A stretch of 64,000 nt of DNA from Armigeres subalbatus (GCF_024139115.2 NC_085141.1:132989822-133053821), one strand, 5' to 3'. Positions 51,672-63,558 are shown, counted from the stretch's first letter. Program-made: numbers and translations. The notes: a model not told the origin generated them from the letters alone.

Positions 51672-51736
51672 AAAAATATATAAAGCTCTTTTAGTGGAAT
51701 GGAATACATTCCACTAAAAGAGCATTATATATTTTT
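51672..51736. repeat. Near-perfect hairpin, 30-bp arms
   Basis: Arms 51672-51701 and 51707-51736 are reverse complements with one mismatch, separated by GAATA. The core is GCTCTTTTAGTGGAATG. No gene context; it may be the remnant of a short foldback element. Confidence 0.85.
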
Positions 51737-51901
51737 CGGAAAATTAACTGGGGGAATTAAATGGACAGTACTTAATTCGTCTTAGACGGTTGATGTGTAA
51801 ACAATCAAACCGAACCTCAACGCCACCGACGTCGACATTGCAACACACAAACTCATTTTGACAACACGATGGCGCTGGTATACTCTTACATGTAAAACGA
51901 C

Positions 51902-52468
51902 TAGAGATGGGCGTTCAGATCCGGAACCGTTTAAATGATCCGGATCTCTGAAGTGAGTGAATGATTCGTGGATCATTTTTCAAAAGATCCGGTTCACCAG
52001 ATCAGCAAATTATTTGACCATTTGTAAGGAAATGATAAAATGAAAAGTTCATTGTTTTTACTAAAAGATATTTTAGTTACTAGATAAAGATTGTCGCTGT
52101 CGTCGCTGTCCGGAACATCTTTTGCTGGCGAGGATAGGGGAGCAAAATGTCAAAGAAGGAAAATCCATACGATTTGACAGCTTGGTACCCAACATGTTCC
52201 GGACAGCAGAACAAAGGGAACCGAAGCGACAATCTTTATCTAGTAACTAAAATATCTTTTTTTTACTACATCCGCTTGTTAACAATAAATGGTGAAGTTA
52301 TTGTCAGTACTATTCAAAAGTGTGAGCCTGAATGGCGAACTTTTTACTGTTTTGCATTCTTCTTGCATTTAGTTCTAAGGATCCGATCCGGTAGAAAGAT
52401 CCGGATCATTAGAATGAATGACCCAGGTCTGATCCGTTCATCGAAGTGATCCGTTTTGCCCATCTCTA
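51902..52468. mobile_element. hAT-type MITE, 567 bp, perfect 8-bp TSD
   Basis: The ends TAGAGATGGGC and GCCCATCTCTA are flanked by AAAACGAC on both sides (51894-51901 and 52469-52476). Subterminal GATCC-rich repeats occur at both ends (GATCCGGATC). An internal inverted pair (TTTAGTTACTAGATAAAGAT and its mirror) surrounds the centre. No transposase frame. Confidence 0.88.
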
Positions 52469-52476
52469 AAAACGAC

Positions 52477-53093
52477 ACTAGCGTACAGTGGCGTTTTTTG
52501 ATGACGCTAGCGCTGATTCTGCACGGGGCAATGTCAACATTCCAAACTATTTTAAAATTAACAGTGAAAACTAATCACAAAATAGCGAGTCCAGCCTGAA
52601 CGTCTTTTCTCTGTGTAATTACATGCATGGAACGCTAAGGAATCCTATAGAAAAGCTAATTTGTTTAACTATTCATCTTCCCGCATTAGATTAGTACTTA
52701 ACTCGAAACGATTTTCTTAGTACTATTTTCAACTTGATACATGTGTAAAGTTGCAGCTTAAAATAATATTTGAGATCAGTGTCGTCTTTTTCTTTTTCTT
52801 CTTTGATGGCTCTACATTCCAACTGGAACTTGGCCTGCTTTTCAACTTTTTTGTATTTGGTTGCGAAACGAACATCTTATCGCGCGGAAATAGCGCGGAT
52901 TTGATTTTAATCGGCGCGTGTTTGGCGCGGAAAACATTTCAGGGTCTCCGTAACAACCCCTCCCAGCCAACAATTCTATTCATATACATAACTCATTTGC
53001 AATCCTAAGTGGATACTTATTCGGTAAAAGAAGATCATATGAAATGCATAGATTCCACATATACGTACAAATTTGGAGGCCATATAGGGAAGA
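52477..53093. other. Non-coding stretch
   Basis: Nothing recognised. Confidence 0.4.
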
Positions 53094-53262
53094 TCCATTA
53101 ATCATGTAACGCAAAAATTGGGCATTTTCAAACACCCCCTTCCCTCTATGTCACACTTTTTGTATGAAGCATCAACAATGTTTGTATGAATGGTCACATT
53201 TCGAGCAACAACCAACCTCCCCCCCCCCCCCCCCCCCAACCCCTTAAGCGTTACGTAATGCT
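53094..53262. mobile_element. MITE candidate with GTAACGC ends and an expanded poly(C)
   Basis: ATTAATCATGTAACGC at the left is mirrored by GCGTTACGTAAT at the right. A run of 18 C at 53220-53237 lies inside. A partial relative starts at about 55208 (GATTACGTAACGC and the TGTCACACTTTTTGT word). Confidence 0.5.
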
Positions 53263-53269
53263 CCCCTAC

Positions 53270-53403
53270 CAGTGGCGTAGCCAGAAAATTGGTCTGGGGG
53301 GGGTTTTCTGAACATATTTTTTTTCGAAAAAAAAATTTCTTCTAAAAATGATGTCTCTAGGGGGGGTTTTATGCCCAAAACCACCCCCCTGGCTACGCCA
53401 CTG
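53270..53403. mobile_element. hAT-type MITE, 134 bp
   Basis: The ends CAGTGGCGTAGCCAG and CTGGCTACGCCACTG are inverted repeats. The flanks TCCCCTAC and TCTCCTAC form an 8-bp duplication with one mismatch. G-rich and C-rich tracts are mirrored inside. Confidence 0.8.
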
Positions 53404-53508
53404 TCTCCTACGAACATGCGGAAATTTTTTTTTGTTTATTTGATTTCATATAAAGGGAAAATATACGCACATCAAAATACGCTCAGTACATCCGGATTAG
53501 TAGGACTT

Positions 53509-53510
53509 AT

Positions 53511-53570
<60 letters not shown>

Positions 53571-53584
53571 GAGAGAGAGAGAGA
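53509..53584. repeat. (TA)n and (GA)n microsatellite
   Basis: About 59 bp of TA repeat with a single interruption, followed by (GA)7. Confidence 0.95.
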
Positions 53585-53585
53585 A

Positions 53586-54455
53586 GTTAGGTCTCACATA
53601 TCCTGGCAGGTATTCAAGGATCTGTTGAACAGGATTTTGATAGATGCTGAAAGATTTTAGGAGGCCGTTATTGTATACATCGTACGACCCCAACTCCTGA
53701 ATGTTTACGCGTATTCTAAAATATCACTATGAAGTATTATGAATATTACCACAAAAATCATTTGATATCCGTGAGCTGAACAGGATGACCTAAGCTTGTT
53801 TAATACCAGCATTACGCCTCTTCATGATTTTATATCTGACGACCTGAAATGAAAAATGGTTCAGAAAGTCTTCGGGGTAATGAAATACAGCAAGATTGGT
53901 ATCATATATCTGGTTCATTATTTAAGCAACTGTTGAGAAAGTATTGGTGGTTGGCGAAAACATGTTGAAGGTAGTCACTGTTTAGTTCCTATAACCGAAA
54001 CTTTAATCGTTACGCAAATTCCAGAACGTCACTATGCAGGAACCCAAAATTTGCCAATCCACAGAAATTATATGATCCGCATAAACCATTTGATATCTTT
54101 AATCTGAACAGAAAAACCTAAGCTTGGTTTCAAACACGCTATATGCTTCTACATGATTGAAAATCTGACGACCTGAACTCAAAAATGTTTTGGAAGACCT
54201 TGCAGTAGGATAATAGATCTAACATATCTTGACAGGCGTCTAATGGTCTGTTGAGAAGAGTTTTGATTGAGGCGAAACACATTTTGGAGACCGTTGCTGC
54301 ATTCAGATCGGTAATTATAGAGTATCACCTAGGGGTACGCCGAGAATTTCCACATGAATCATTTGATATCTATGAACTGCTCATGGTGTGCTTATTAGCA
54401 TTACGCTTCTTCATGATGGTAGAATTCAAGACCTGAACTCATGAATGTTTTGGAT
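53586..54455. repeat. Degenerate tandem array, about three 270-330-bp units
   Basis: Landmarks recur in order: TCTGTTGA with a downstream TTTGAT, then CATTTGATATC (about 53760, 54090 and 54360), TGAACAG or TGAACTG, CTAAGCTTG, GCTTCTTCATGAT-like, and GACCTGAA (about 53842, 54169 and 54430). Units are strongly diverged. Nature unknown: an old satellite or the internal repeats of a dead element. Confidence 0.6.
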
Positions 54456-54610
54456 GAATTGGAATGCCCCCAATATACTATTCTCAACCAATTAATTACA
54501 TTTCTCCATTTGTTTGTGATGTTTTACTCTACTGTCTGACACGATTTGGTATTTACAAGTATTTACAAGATTACGTTACAAGATTTCTAGAAATATAACC
54601 AGAGGTATGG

Positions 54611-56726
54611 GCATTAGAGTGATTCAAATTTTGACTTTTTCGCTCCCCTGTGCTTAAACGATTGTTTTTGCTATTTTGATAGTGCTCCCAAATTTTTAGC
54701 TGATTTGGATGTAATTTGATTGTGCACGTGCCATTTGAAGGTTATATGAAAATTAATATAAGAATTGGTAATTATGTAAAGGATAGTTTCGTGCGAAGCA
54801 GCCCGGAATCTATTTGAATATATTTAAGGTGAAGGTGGGTTGAGTACCAAAACAAAGCTTTGATAGTATTGGTACAGTAAAAACTTTCATATACTGTAGT
54901 AGTATTGGTGTCGTATTTATAAAAACACAAAGAATATTAGTAGGGTGGTTCAAAAAAATGACCCAGCACCATCACGCTCACTCGATTCCGTCCCATGCTC
55001 CGAGTGTCCTAAAAAAACCGATTTGAACAAAAACTGGTTGAGCGCAAGCCGGTTCAAGTTTGTATGAAAACTAGAATGGGAAACTAAACCTTTTTTTACA
55101 CTGATTACGGCGCTTTCCCTCCAGACGCTGGCGAAAAGAGAACCCACATTGCTGAAAGCAACATATCAGAGACTTCAGTGAACGAAAACCGCACCGCAGG
55201 CAAGATCCATTGATTACGTAACGCAAATATAGCATTTTATACTCACCCTTATGTCACACTTTTTGTTTGAAGTATCTGCCCCTGGTACGATAGTGTAGAC
55301 TAGACTAGACTAGAAGTATCTGCCCCTGATGCGATAGATATCACAGACAAATTCTGGGTATTTTGCTGAATTGCACGTTTCACTGATGCCTTCTGAGAAG
55401 CCTAATTATCATGCGAAAGAATCGCAACCTCGATTAAAATCGACTCCCAACTATTGGAACGACCATTCAATATGGATTGTCTATGGAGTTGAAGCTCTTA
55501 AATATTTCATCCCGTCATATGGTCTCCCCCCTCGCCATCGCCCAATGACGGAGTGCCAGAATCAGAATAATGTTTAATTCAACCTCGCCATATCAACTGT
55601 CATACAAACCTGAAACGACCTGCGCACGGTAAGCCTATTCAAACCAGCCCAAACCATTGGATGACACCCAAAATGTAAATCATAATCAACTGAGCGTGGC
55701 GAAGCAAAATTATTTTTTGAGCCACCACTTATTAGTTTGCTGCTGCCGGTGCCGATGCACCGCGGTGTTTACATTCGCTCCGCGATCAGTTTTTTATCGT
55801 TTTTTTCGGGCAAATCTAGCAGTTTATACTAAGTTTTCGGTTCAAATAAGTGACTGATTTCAAAAAGTGGTGTTTAATTTGCATTCTATCAACATTTCGG
55901 ACTGCTCATGTGCGGAGAAGTGAGTGAAAACTTGATTTTTCCAATGCCCTTTGAGAAGAAGTGAAGTGCAGTGATGAACCCAACAAATCGCGGACGGCTA
56001 TTAAATTGGCACGAAACTGCTAATTTATGCTACAATTCGAGCCGGAATACATAGGATTCATTGAAGAAACATGTTCATTATCACGGGAAGTAAGGAAATA
56101 TGCTGTGAACAGGTTAGTAATTTGAATAATTAACTTTTGTTCGATGCTGTTCGATGCATTCGAATGTTGGTGGGAGAGGAGTGCGGGAGGTGTGGGGTTG
56201 GCCCGTGGAAGGTCCGGTGCCATATTGGCTGCCATCTTGGTACTCTTCCAACTATGTCCTTAACGCATCGCTATCATAGAATAGATCCTAATCTGAAAGA
56301 CAGTTGTTGTTGCTAAGCAATCTGACTTTTGTGAGCAAAATTATAAAGAAAACAAAAATGCTCATTATTGATATTGATGTTATTCTTCTACGTGTTAAAT
56401 TGAATTTCCCACAATTCAGTATTTCCCTAATAACTTTTGTTGCCAGTATCAAATCGTTTAGCAACAACGACGATAATTTCCCTTGTTAAATTTCCTATAT
56501 TGCTAACGTATTCATACATTTTTAGAGCTTAATGGGCAATGATGGGGAACGGTTTTTCACAAAAGTTGCTGTTTTCATAGTAATTTTCATACAAGCTTCA
56601 AATTGCTTGTGCTCAGTCAAATTACATCCAAATTAGCTAAAAATTTAGGACGATTATTAAAATAGCAAATGCCATCGTTTAAGCATAGGGGAGCAAAAAT
56701 TCAAAATTTGAATCACTCTAATGAGC
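54611..56726. mobile_element. Candidate long foldback element, about 150-bp arms
   Basis: 54611-54760 (GCATTAGAGTGATTCAAATT, CTCCCCTGTGCTTAAACGAT, TTTTTAGCTGATTTGGATGT) is mirrored at 56573-56726. The 1.8 kb between holds other repeat fragments (a piece of the 41755 foldback at about 55095-55150; a direct repeat AGTATCTGCCCCTG at about 55269 and 55315) and no recognised gene. The arms may instead be two independent inverted insertions. Confidence 0.5.
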
Positions 56727-57868
56727 ATCAATAATAAATAAGGAACATTGGTAACTATAGTAATAAGATAAATGGTAAACATTCAAACTCACTTCTACTT
56801 GACATATTTCATGTATCTAATTCGTTTTATCACGTTAGAGCTTGATGACACTTGATTACTGAAGGAATTTGACTATAATATAGGGTTACTGCTCCTGGAC
56901 TTCATCTCATACCTCCGATATTGGTCTCACGAAAAACAAAGCAATGAAAAGGTATTTGGTTTGTTTATTATTTTTGTGATTTTTTTCAGCAGTGAGCACG
57001 CATGTTAGCAAAAAGAAGCGACAAAATTGGTGCCTCATTTCTTTGTTTCGCGATGAGATGAATATATGTTCAGTGAGATGGAAAACGGAACAGTTCCCCT
57101 ACTAATCCCCTTTGAAAAAGCCCGAGGTCAAGAAAATCGGTCAGCCATCATGAGAACGAGCACTTCAAACGAGGTGAGTGTCGTCCCGGCCTTTTAAGGT
57201 GATTTTAAAACCCATTCATAGGCTATCAAGTTTATGACTCTATAACATGTAGTATTGCTCGTAATCTGAATAGGCTATTATAAAGAGGCGATGTAAACAT
57301 CAATACAGCTACTCGATTTAAAAGCCCTCTTCATATTTACTCTAATTAGGTTCTTAGTAGTAACCGCTTTCTATCATTGTCAATAGCGGGCTGTGATGAC
57401 TTGGCTGGAATTTGGACTCATGAATGAATTTACGAGACCATTCATACAAATAGAAGCTATATATCATTTATGAACGTTTAAACGTTAGTGCACAAATATA
57501 AAATTCAATCAACCTGTTATATTGAACTGCGAAAAACAACTTGCAGTTTTCTGAAGCTGAATGCAAAACACGGCTCGTTAAAGCCGCTAGATATTTAAAA
57601 CAGGTTCCGCAGATAATCAGGTTTGTGCTGATTTATTCAATATCAAGGCACACATATATGCCGGTTCGAATGACTTTGCAAAAATATAATTGCTTCAATA
57701 TATTTGATGTTGTCTAAGGCCATGTCAATTTCTCTCGATTTGATTTAGTTTGGCATTCGGATCTGTTGGCTCTATTAGACTGAAATTAATTTCTAGAGCA
57801 TGATTGATGGTTTAAATATAGATATTTTTTGTGTGTTTAAGGCCACAAACACTGTCTTTTTATGCATA
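56727..57868. other. Non-coding stretch
   Basis: No gene or element ends recognised. Confidence 0.4.
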
Positions 57869-58000
57869 CACCCGATTCTTAATTACACGTTTTCTTTCAA
57901 ACAGGTTTTTTTACACGAATTCTTGAAATTAAACGGATTTTTTACACGATTTTTTTTTTCACACGACACGCATCCCCCGTGAGAAAAACAGAATCGGGTG
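57869..58000. mobile_element. Tc1/mariner-type MITE, 132 bp, TA duplication
   Basis: CACCCGATTCT and AGAATCGGGTG ends, flanked by TA (57867-57868 and 58001-58002). Same family as 28015-28212 but shorter. Confidence 0.85.
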
Positions 58001-58162
58001 TATTTGTACCGGCGTCCCTTTGTTAAACAAAAAACAAAATGAGAATATTCTCTATCTTCCAATTTCCCCTATGTATTGATGAGTTTAGGTTTGCATTCGA
58101 TGTACCAATCGGCACCATAGTTAAAAACAACTATTTTCAAAAATATAAATAGACGGCATATG

Positions 58163-60612
58163 TGCGCAGCATCTCTTGAAGATGTCTGGAGAGATATTCG
58201 ATCCGCCATTGGAAGCACCGCAATCGCTGCACTAGGCACGGTGGCTCCGGATCAGAGAAACGTATGGTATGGTATGAGTGCGAATGTGAGCAGTTTGTTA
58301 ACCTTCTGTCTGTGCTCAAAAAAACTTACGTTGTCTGTGCTCTGGGGTCAAATTGACCCCAAATTGAAATTGCTATAACTTTTTTAATGCTTGGCCAATT
58401 TTGGATTTTTGGTGCTGTTTCGAAAGATAATTTAATCATCTTTCAGGTCGTTACCAAAGATTGACTATAGGTGGGCGGGTACTTCGCGGGGAGGGGTTTT
58501 CGTAAAAAGGGTACAAAAATAGTGATTTTTCATGCTTATTTTACTTATATCCGAAAATCCTACCCATTTTGAACTGCACCTTTTTTAAAAAGGTTATGCA
58601 GGAAGGCATGTGCTCTGGCATGAGGCGTTGATAAGTTTAGAACTCGGCCGCCAGGTGGTGGTATATTTGAATTCATTATTTTGGACTACTTAAGATATTC
58701 CGATATATAGAATTCTCCTCAGTGTAAATATTCTTATCGCACAAATTCAAAAATTGGAATACGTACTCATTATATTGAGCACCGCTTTGTAGTGCTAGAC
58801 ATCCTGAACAATGTTGCCGAATACAACTTGAGTGAAGGTATGAGGGATCTCAAGCTAAAGCAATATTTCATATATGCAAGAATATTGCAAGTCCGCTAGC
58901 GCCGTCTATTTGTAAATTTCCTAATTATTCATTCCGTCACATGACAGTCCATTCCCACCAGACGAACTTTATTAAAGACGTCATCTTTACAAATTTCAAA
59001 TTTGTGCGATAAGAATATTTACAATGAGGAAAATTCCACATATCGGAGTTACTTGAGTAGTCTAAACTAATGAATTCAAATATACCGCCACCTAGCGACC
59101 AAGCGCTAAACTAATCAATGACTCATGTCAAAGCAGACACCTTCCTGCATAACCTTATTGAAAAGGTGCAGTTCAAAATGGGTAGGATTTTCAGATATAA
59201 GTAAAATAAGTATGAAAAATCACTATTTTTGTACCCTTTTTACGAAAACCCCTCCCCGCGATGTACCCGCCCATCTATAGTCAATCTTTGGTAACGACCT
59301 GAAAGATGATTAAATTATCTTTCGAAACAGCACCAAAAATCCAAAATTGGCCAAGCATTAAAAAAGTTATAGCAATTTCAATTTAAATCAATTTGACCCC
59401 AGAGCACAGACAACGTAAGTTTTTTGAAAATAGTACACTGTAGCGCATATTTTCAAGATTTTTGTAGTGAATTTGCACCTAGGAAACAGATCTCGGCGAG
59501 TTTTACCAAACTACCAAAAATTAGGAGAATCGGTTGAAAATTAAAAAAATGGCAACCACTCAAAGTGGCCTGGGGTCATATTGACCCCAGAGCACAGACA
59601 AAAGGTTAAGGAGAAGAATCCAGTATGGGCGAGATTGCTGCGACACCGCACGAGGGCGAACGAGGCACGATACAAACGGGCGCGGAACAGACAAAACTCG
59701 ATTTTTCGGAAAAAAAAAAAAGCGCCGGCAGGAAGATCGAGACCGTGAAGAGACGGAGGAACTGTACCGCGCTAATAACGCACGAAAGTTCTATGAGAAG
59801 TTGAACCGTGCACGTAAGGGCCCCCCATCTATTTATCGACTTCAAAGCCGCATATGATACAATCTATCGGGACCAGCTATGGCAGCTAATGCACGAAAAC
59901 GGATTTCCGGATAAACTGATACGGTTGATCAAGGCGACGATGGATCGGGTGATGTGCGTAATTCTAGTTTCAGGGGCATTCTCGAGTCCTTTCGAAAAGC
60001 GCAGAGGGTTACGGCAAAGTGATGGTCTTTCGTGTCTGCTTTTCAACATAGCTTTGGAGGGAGTAATACGAAGGACAGGGATTGACACGAGTGGTACGAT
60101 TTTCACTTTCAGTCCGTCCAGTTATTTGGTTTCGCCGACGACATTGATATCATGGCACGTAACTTTGAAAGAATGGAGTTAGCCTACATCAGACTGAAAA
60201 GCGAAGCTAAACACGTCGAAGACGAAACGCTTATTAGACCGGTAGTTCTCTACGGACACGAGACCTGGACGATGCTCGTGGAGGACCAACGCGCACTGGG
60301 AGTTTTCGAAAGGAAAGTGCTGCGTACCATCTATGGTGGGGTGCAGATGGCGGACGGTACGTGGAGGAGGCGAATGAACCACGAGTTGCATCAGCTGTTG
60401 GGAGAACCATCCATCGAAGACTGCGGTGGGCCGGGCACGTACGATCCGACGGGAACAAGAAGGCGAGGTGCACAGCGGGCAAGGTGGATCGATCAGATGG
60501 AGGGCGATTTGCGGACCCTCCGCAGACTGCGTGGTTGGCGGAATGGCTGAATGGAGAAGACTTTTATGTATTGCAAAGGCCACTATGGCCTTAGTCTGGT
60601 AATAAATAAATA
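58163..60612 (+). pseudogene. RTE-like family B copy, 5'-truncated, deleted and interrupted
   Basis: It starts in the linker (58163: AASLEDVWRDIRSAIGSTAI) and is cut at 58298 by a foldback element. It resumes at 59606 (linker up to ELYRANNARKFYEKLNR) and jumps by deletion near 59822 to the RT ([40 protein letters not shown]). The catalytic region is frameshifted near 60105, and another deletion near 60213 joins it to RPVVLYGHETWTMLVEDQ and the C-terminus. It ends in AATAAATAAATAAAT at about 60600-60614. Confidence 0.8.
58302..59605. mobile_element. piggyBac-like foldback element, 1,304 bp, TTAA duplication
   Basis: The terminal repeats CCTTCTGTCTGTGCTC and GAGCACAGACAAAAGG are 16 bp with one mismatch. 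They are flanked by TTAA (58298-58301 and 59606-59609). Removing one TTAA and the insert restores the RTE-like linker with the same length as the 49.2-kb copy. The arms run about 440 bp inward (GGGGTCAAATTGACCCC, CATCTTTCAGGTCGTTACC, GAGGGGTTTTCGTAAAAAGG mirrored), with about 190 bp of extra sequence near the right end. No transposase. Confidence 0.85.
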
Positions 60613-60884
60613 AATGTGTGGTGTTGATATGTCATGCGAAAGGTTTCCCTTCCTGCTCCTTAGAACAAATGTGAAAACCGCATTAAAATTCGTGATAGTA
60701 CCCTAAATTAATTAATCCATAATAGGAACGCATGTACCAGTACCCATTGTTTTCTTATGGGATTGGCCACAACGGGACCACTAGTGCTACAACTGGTGCA
60801 AAGTACGACAAAATTTGAGCAACATCATTTTTTACAATTATGGTTTGTTTGATTTGGATTTGATGGTCTCAGTTATGTACATAG

Positions 60885-61030
60885 GAAGGTGTCTGCTACT
60901 ACGCCTACCAAATATTTTTTCGATATAGGTGATAATTTTCGAGATATTAAACTTTAGATGCCTTTCGCCATACTGATTTCCGAAAGTTAACTCCTAGTGG
61001 GCTGCTCAAAGTAGGCGATTCATTGATCTG
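60885..61030 (-). repeat. Partial copy of the 43702 foldback MITE family
   Basis: TAGGAAGGTGTCTGCTACTA, TTAGATGCCTTTCGCCATAC and AAAGTTAACTCCTAGTG match 43799-43960 in order. Only one arm is kept. Confidence 0.6.
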
Positions 61031-61400
61031 AACTCTTGACAGTATATTGAACTTAGAACATCTGTTAGAAGTATGATTGAATTGCAAGCTACGCTCATAG
61101 GCTCTATGAACGTGTGTATGATTGATGCGTTGACGTCGGTATGGTACAGAGCGTAGTATTGACCTGGTAGACCAATCGATCTGAACTCCGGAACAGTTTG
61201 GAGAACTTAGAACAACTGGTTTAGGCCGGACTGAATTTTAAGTTATACTCACATGCTCTATGGACATTTGAACCAGTGGTACATAAACCATTTTTGTCGA
61301 TTTTGTGTTTTTTACACCAACTGCTTCTGGGAGCAAAGGTTTAGTAAGGGAATAACGAAAAAGTGATTTTTGACAACTAAATCTGGAGATATACACTTTT
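61031..61400. other. Non-coding stretch
   Basis: Nothing recognised. Confidence 0.4.
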
Positions 61401-61990
61401 TAATTTATGGTATATATTACAATGGCAATTTCGTTGCCAGGAAAAGTGGTACACGTTTCTGTCACGTCTGAGCATTGCGGACAGACGGGGTAAGCCGCAT
61501 GTCCGAATCTGTACAGGTACCACCTGAAGCTTCCGTGGCCTGTTTATAACTGAGACAAGCCAAAATTTAGCATTACACGAGCTCTGGTAATCCATGCCAA
61601 CCCACTTTGGACTAGACGATGGGTCCACCTGCCTTTAGTCGAGTTGTCCCACTCCCTCTGCCATCTGGGTACCGTTACTGCCTTGATATTCTTTCGGGAG
61701 CTACTGGTGCCCCTGAGGGCGTAGCACACATCGTCTTCATTCACCACCAGTTTGATAGGCATCATGCCCGCTAGTACACATGCCACCTCGCGAGATACGG
61801 TGCGACACACGCTGATGAATTTCAGGCACATTATCCTATGAGTACTCTCCAACTTTCGGGCGTTGCAGTTTGCGCTCAACACCGATCTCCGATTGTTGAA
61901 GACTATCATCTCCGTTTTATGATGCGCCAACTGTAGCTTCTTGCTGTGCAACCATTGCTCAACTAAACTAATCGAATATACTGCAATCAA
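61400..61990 (-). pseudogene. R1-clade non-LTR retrotransposon fragment, C-terminal part
   Basis: Minus strand. It begins in the RT thumb (VEQWLHSKKLQLAHHKTEMI), has a deletion near 61860, then RIMCLKFISVCRTVSREVAC, AGMMPIKLVVNED, WQREWDNSTKGRWTHRL. After a frameshift near 61555 the RFGHAAYPVCPQC zinc-binding tail follows. This domain order is typical of R1/LOA-type elements. Heavily deleted remnant. Confidence 0.75.
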
Positions 61991-62139
61991 TTCGACGTCC
62001 TCGATGAACTATCCAAGTAACATTTCAAGTTTTATTCCGCTCTAGGAATGGTTTTCAAGTTCGAATTACAAGAACTGACAATAAAACCCATTACTGGAGG
62101 GTTACCTTCTGATGACCACTATAAGAGTAAGATATGCGG

Positions 62140-62566
62140 TACATTCAAAGTTAATTGCCTATATGCCGGGTATTAAGCCACCCGGAGTGGAAATTAATTA
62201 CTATGTCTGAAACTTGATTATGCATATGTACAACATGTGATAGATTTAGTTCGGAAAAGGTATTGGAGGGTAACCGCCCCTTCGGTGGGGTTTGATCCCA
62301 CGACCCCAGTTCGCATGACAGGTGCTTTCCCTACTAAGCTACGAAGGACCTCCGTCGTCCACCGCAGCTTAGCGGTACTGATGAAACCAAATTCCCAGCA
62401 CCAGGTACCAGCCGATCTCTCGCAATACATTTTCAGAACTAACTCTCTCAAATGTATTTTTGTACACATCATGTCAACCAAGTAGGATGAGTATTTAGTA
62501 TTGTCCGGCTCCTACACACTTGCTTCATCAGCAACGGCGCTCAATGAAGTAGGGTTGTGTGAGGTT
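62140..62566 (-). repeat. tRNA-like repeat, minus copy (left arm of palindrome)
   Basis: Reverse complement of 62690-63117 with few differences. Its tRNA-like core is at 62279-62347. Confidence 0.88.
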
Positions 62567-62570
62567 AATT

Positions 62571-63064
62571 TCCACTCCGGGTGGCTTAATACCCGGCATA
62601 TAGGCAATTAACTTTGAATGTACTGATCTCGAGTGGCGATCTCTCTTCGCTTGTGTGGTCGTGTTGGGATCTGACGACCAAACTGGCACAACCTCACACA
62701 ACCCTACTTCATTGAGCGCCGTTGCTGATGAAGCAAGTGTGTAGGAGCCGGACAATCTAAATACTCATCCTACTTGGTTGACATGATGTGTACAAAAATA
62801 CATTTGAGAGAGTTAGTTCTGAAAATGTATTGCGAGAGATCGGCTGGTACCTGGTGCTGGGAATTTGGTTTCATCAGTACCCGCTAAGCTGCGGTGGACG
62901 ACGGAGGTCCTTCGTAGCTTAGTAGGGAAAGCACCTGTCATGCGAACTGGGGTCGTGGGATCAAACCCCACCGAAGGGGCGGTTACCCTCCAATACCTTT
63001 TCCGAACTAAATCTATCACATGTTGTACATATGCATAATCAAGTTTCAGACATAGTAATTAATT
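62571..63064 (+). repeat. tRNA-like repeat, first plus unit (494 bp)
   Basis: First unit of a 494-bp tandem duplication. The core 62908-62978 can be drawn as a tRNA-like fold: acceptor CCTTCG/CGAAGG, A-box-like TAGCTTAGTAGG, anticodon-like stem with loop CATGCGA, T-stem GTGGG/CCCAC with loop ATCAAAC. The T loop lacks the canonical TTCGA, so it is not a functional tRNA. Confidence 0.85.
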
Positions 63065-63558
63065 TCCACTCCGGGTGGCTTAATACCCGGCATATAGGCA
63101 ATTAACTTTGAATGTACTGATCTCGAGTGGCGATCTCTCTTCGCTTGTGTGGTCGTGTTGGGATCTGACGACCAAAACTGGCACAACCTCACACAACCCT
63201 ACTTCATTGAGCGCCGTTGCTGATGAAGCAAGTGTGTAGGAGCCGGACAATCTAAATACTCATCCTACTTGGTTGACATGATGTGTACAAAAATACATTT
63301 GAGAGAGTTAGTTCTGAAAATGTATTGCGAGAGATCGGCTGGTACCTGGTGCTGGGAATTTGGTTTCATCAGTACCCGCTAAGCTGCGGTGGACGACGGA
63401 GGTCCTTCGTAGCTTAGTAGGGAAAGCACCTGTCATGCGAACTGGGGTCGTGGGATCAAACCCCACCGAAGGGGCGGTTACCCTCCAATACCTTTTCCGA
63501 ACTAAATCTATCACATGTTGTACATATGCATAATCAAGTTTCAGACATAGTAAGTAAG
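63065..63558 (+). repeat. tRNA-like repeat, second plus unit (494 bp)
   Basis: Nearly identical to the preceding unit (one extra A near 63175). Homology stops at about 63550, after CAGACATAGTAA. Confidence 0.85.

Noticed and set aside
53371..53571. Frame ending in Ile-Tyr repeats
   Set aside because: Produced by the (TA)n microsatellite.
62908..62978. A functional tRNA-Ala gene
   Set aside because: Stems can be drawn, but the T loop is ATCAAAC rather than TTCGANT and it is part of a repeated 494-bp unit.
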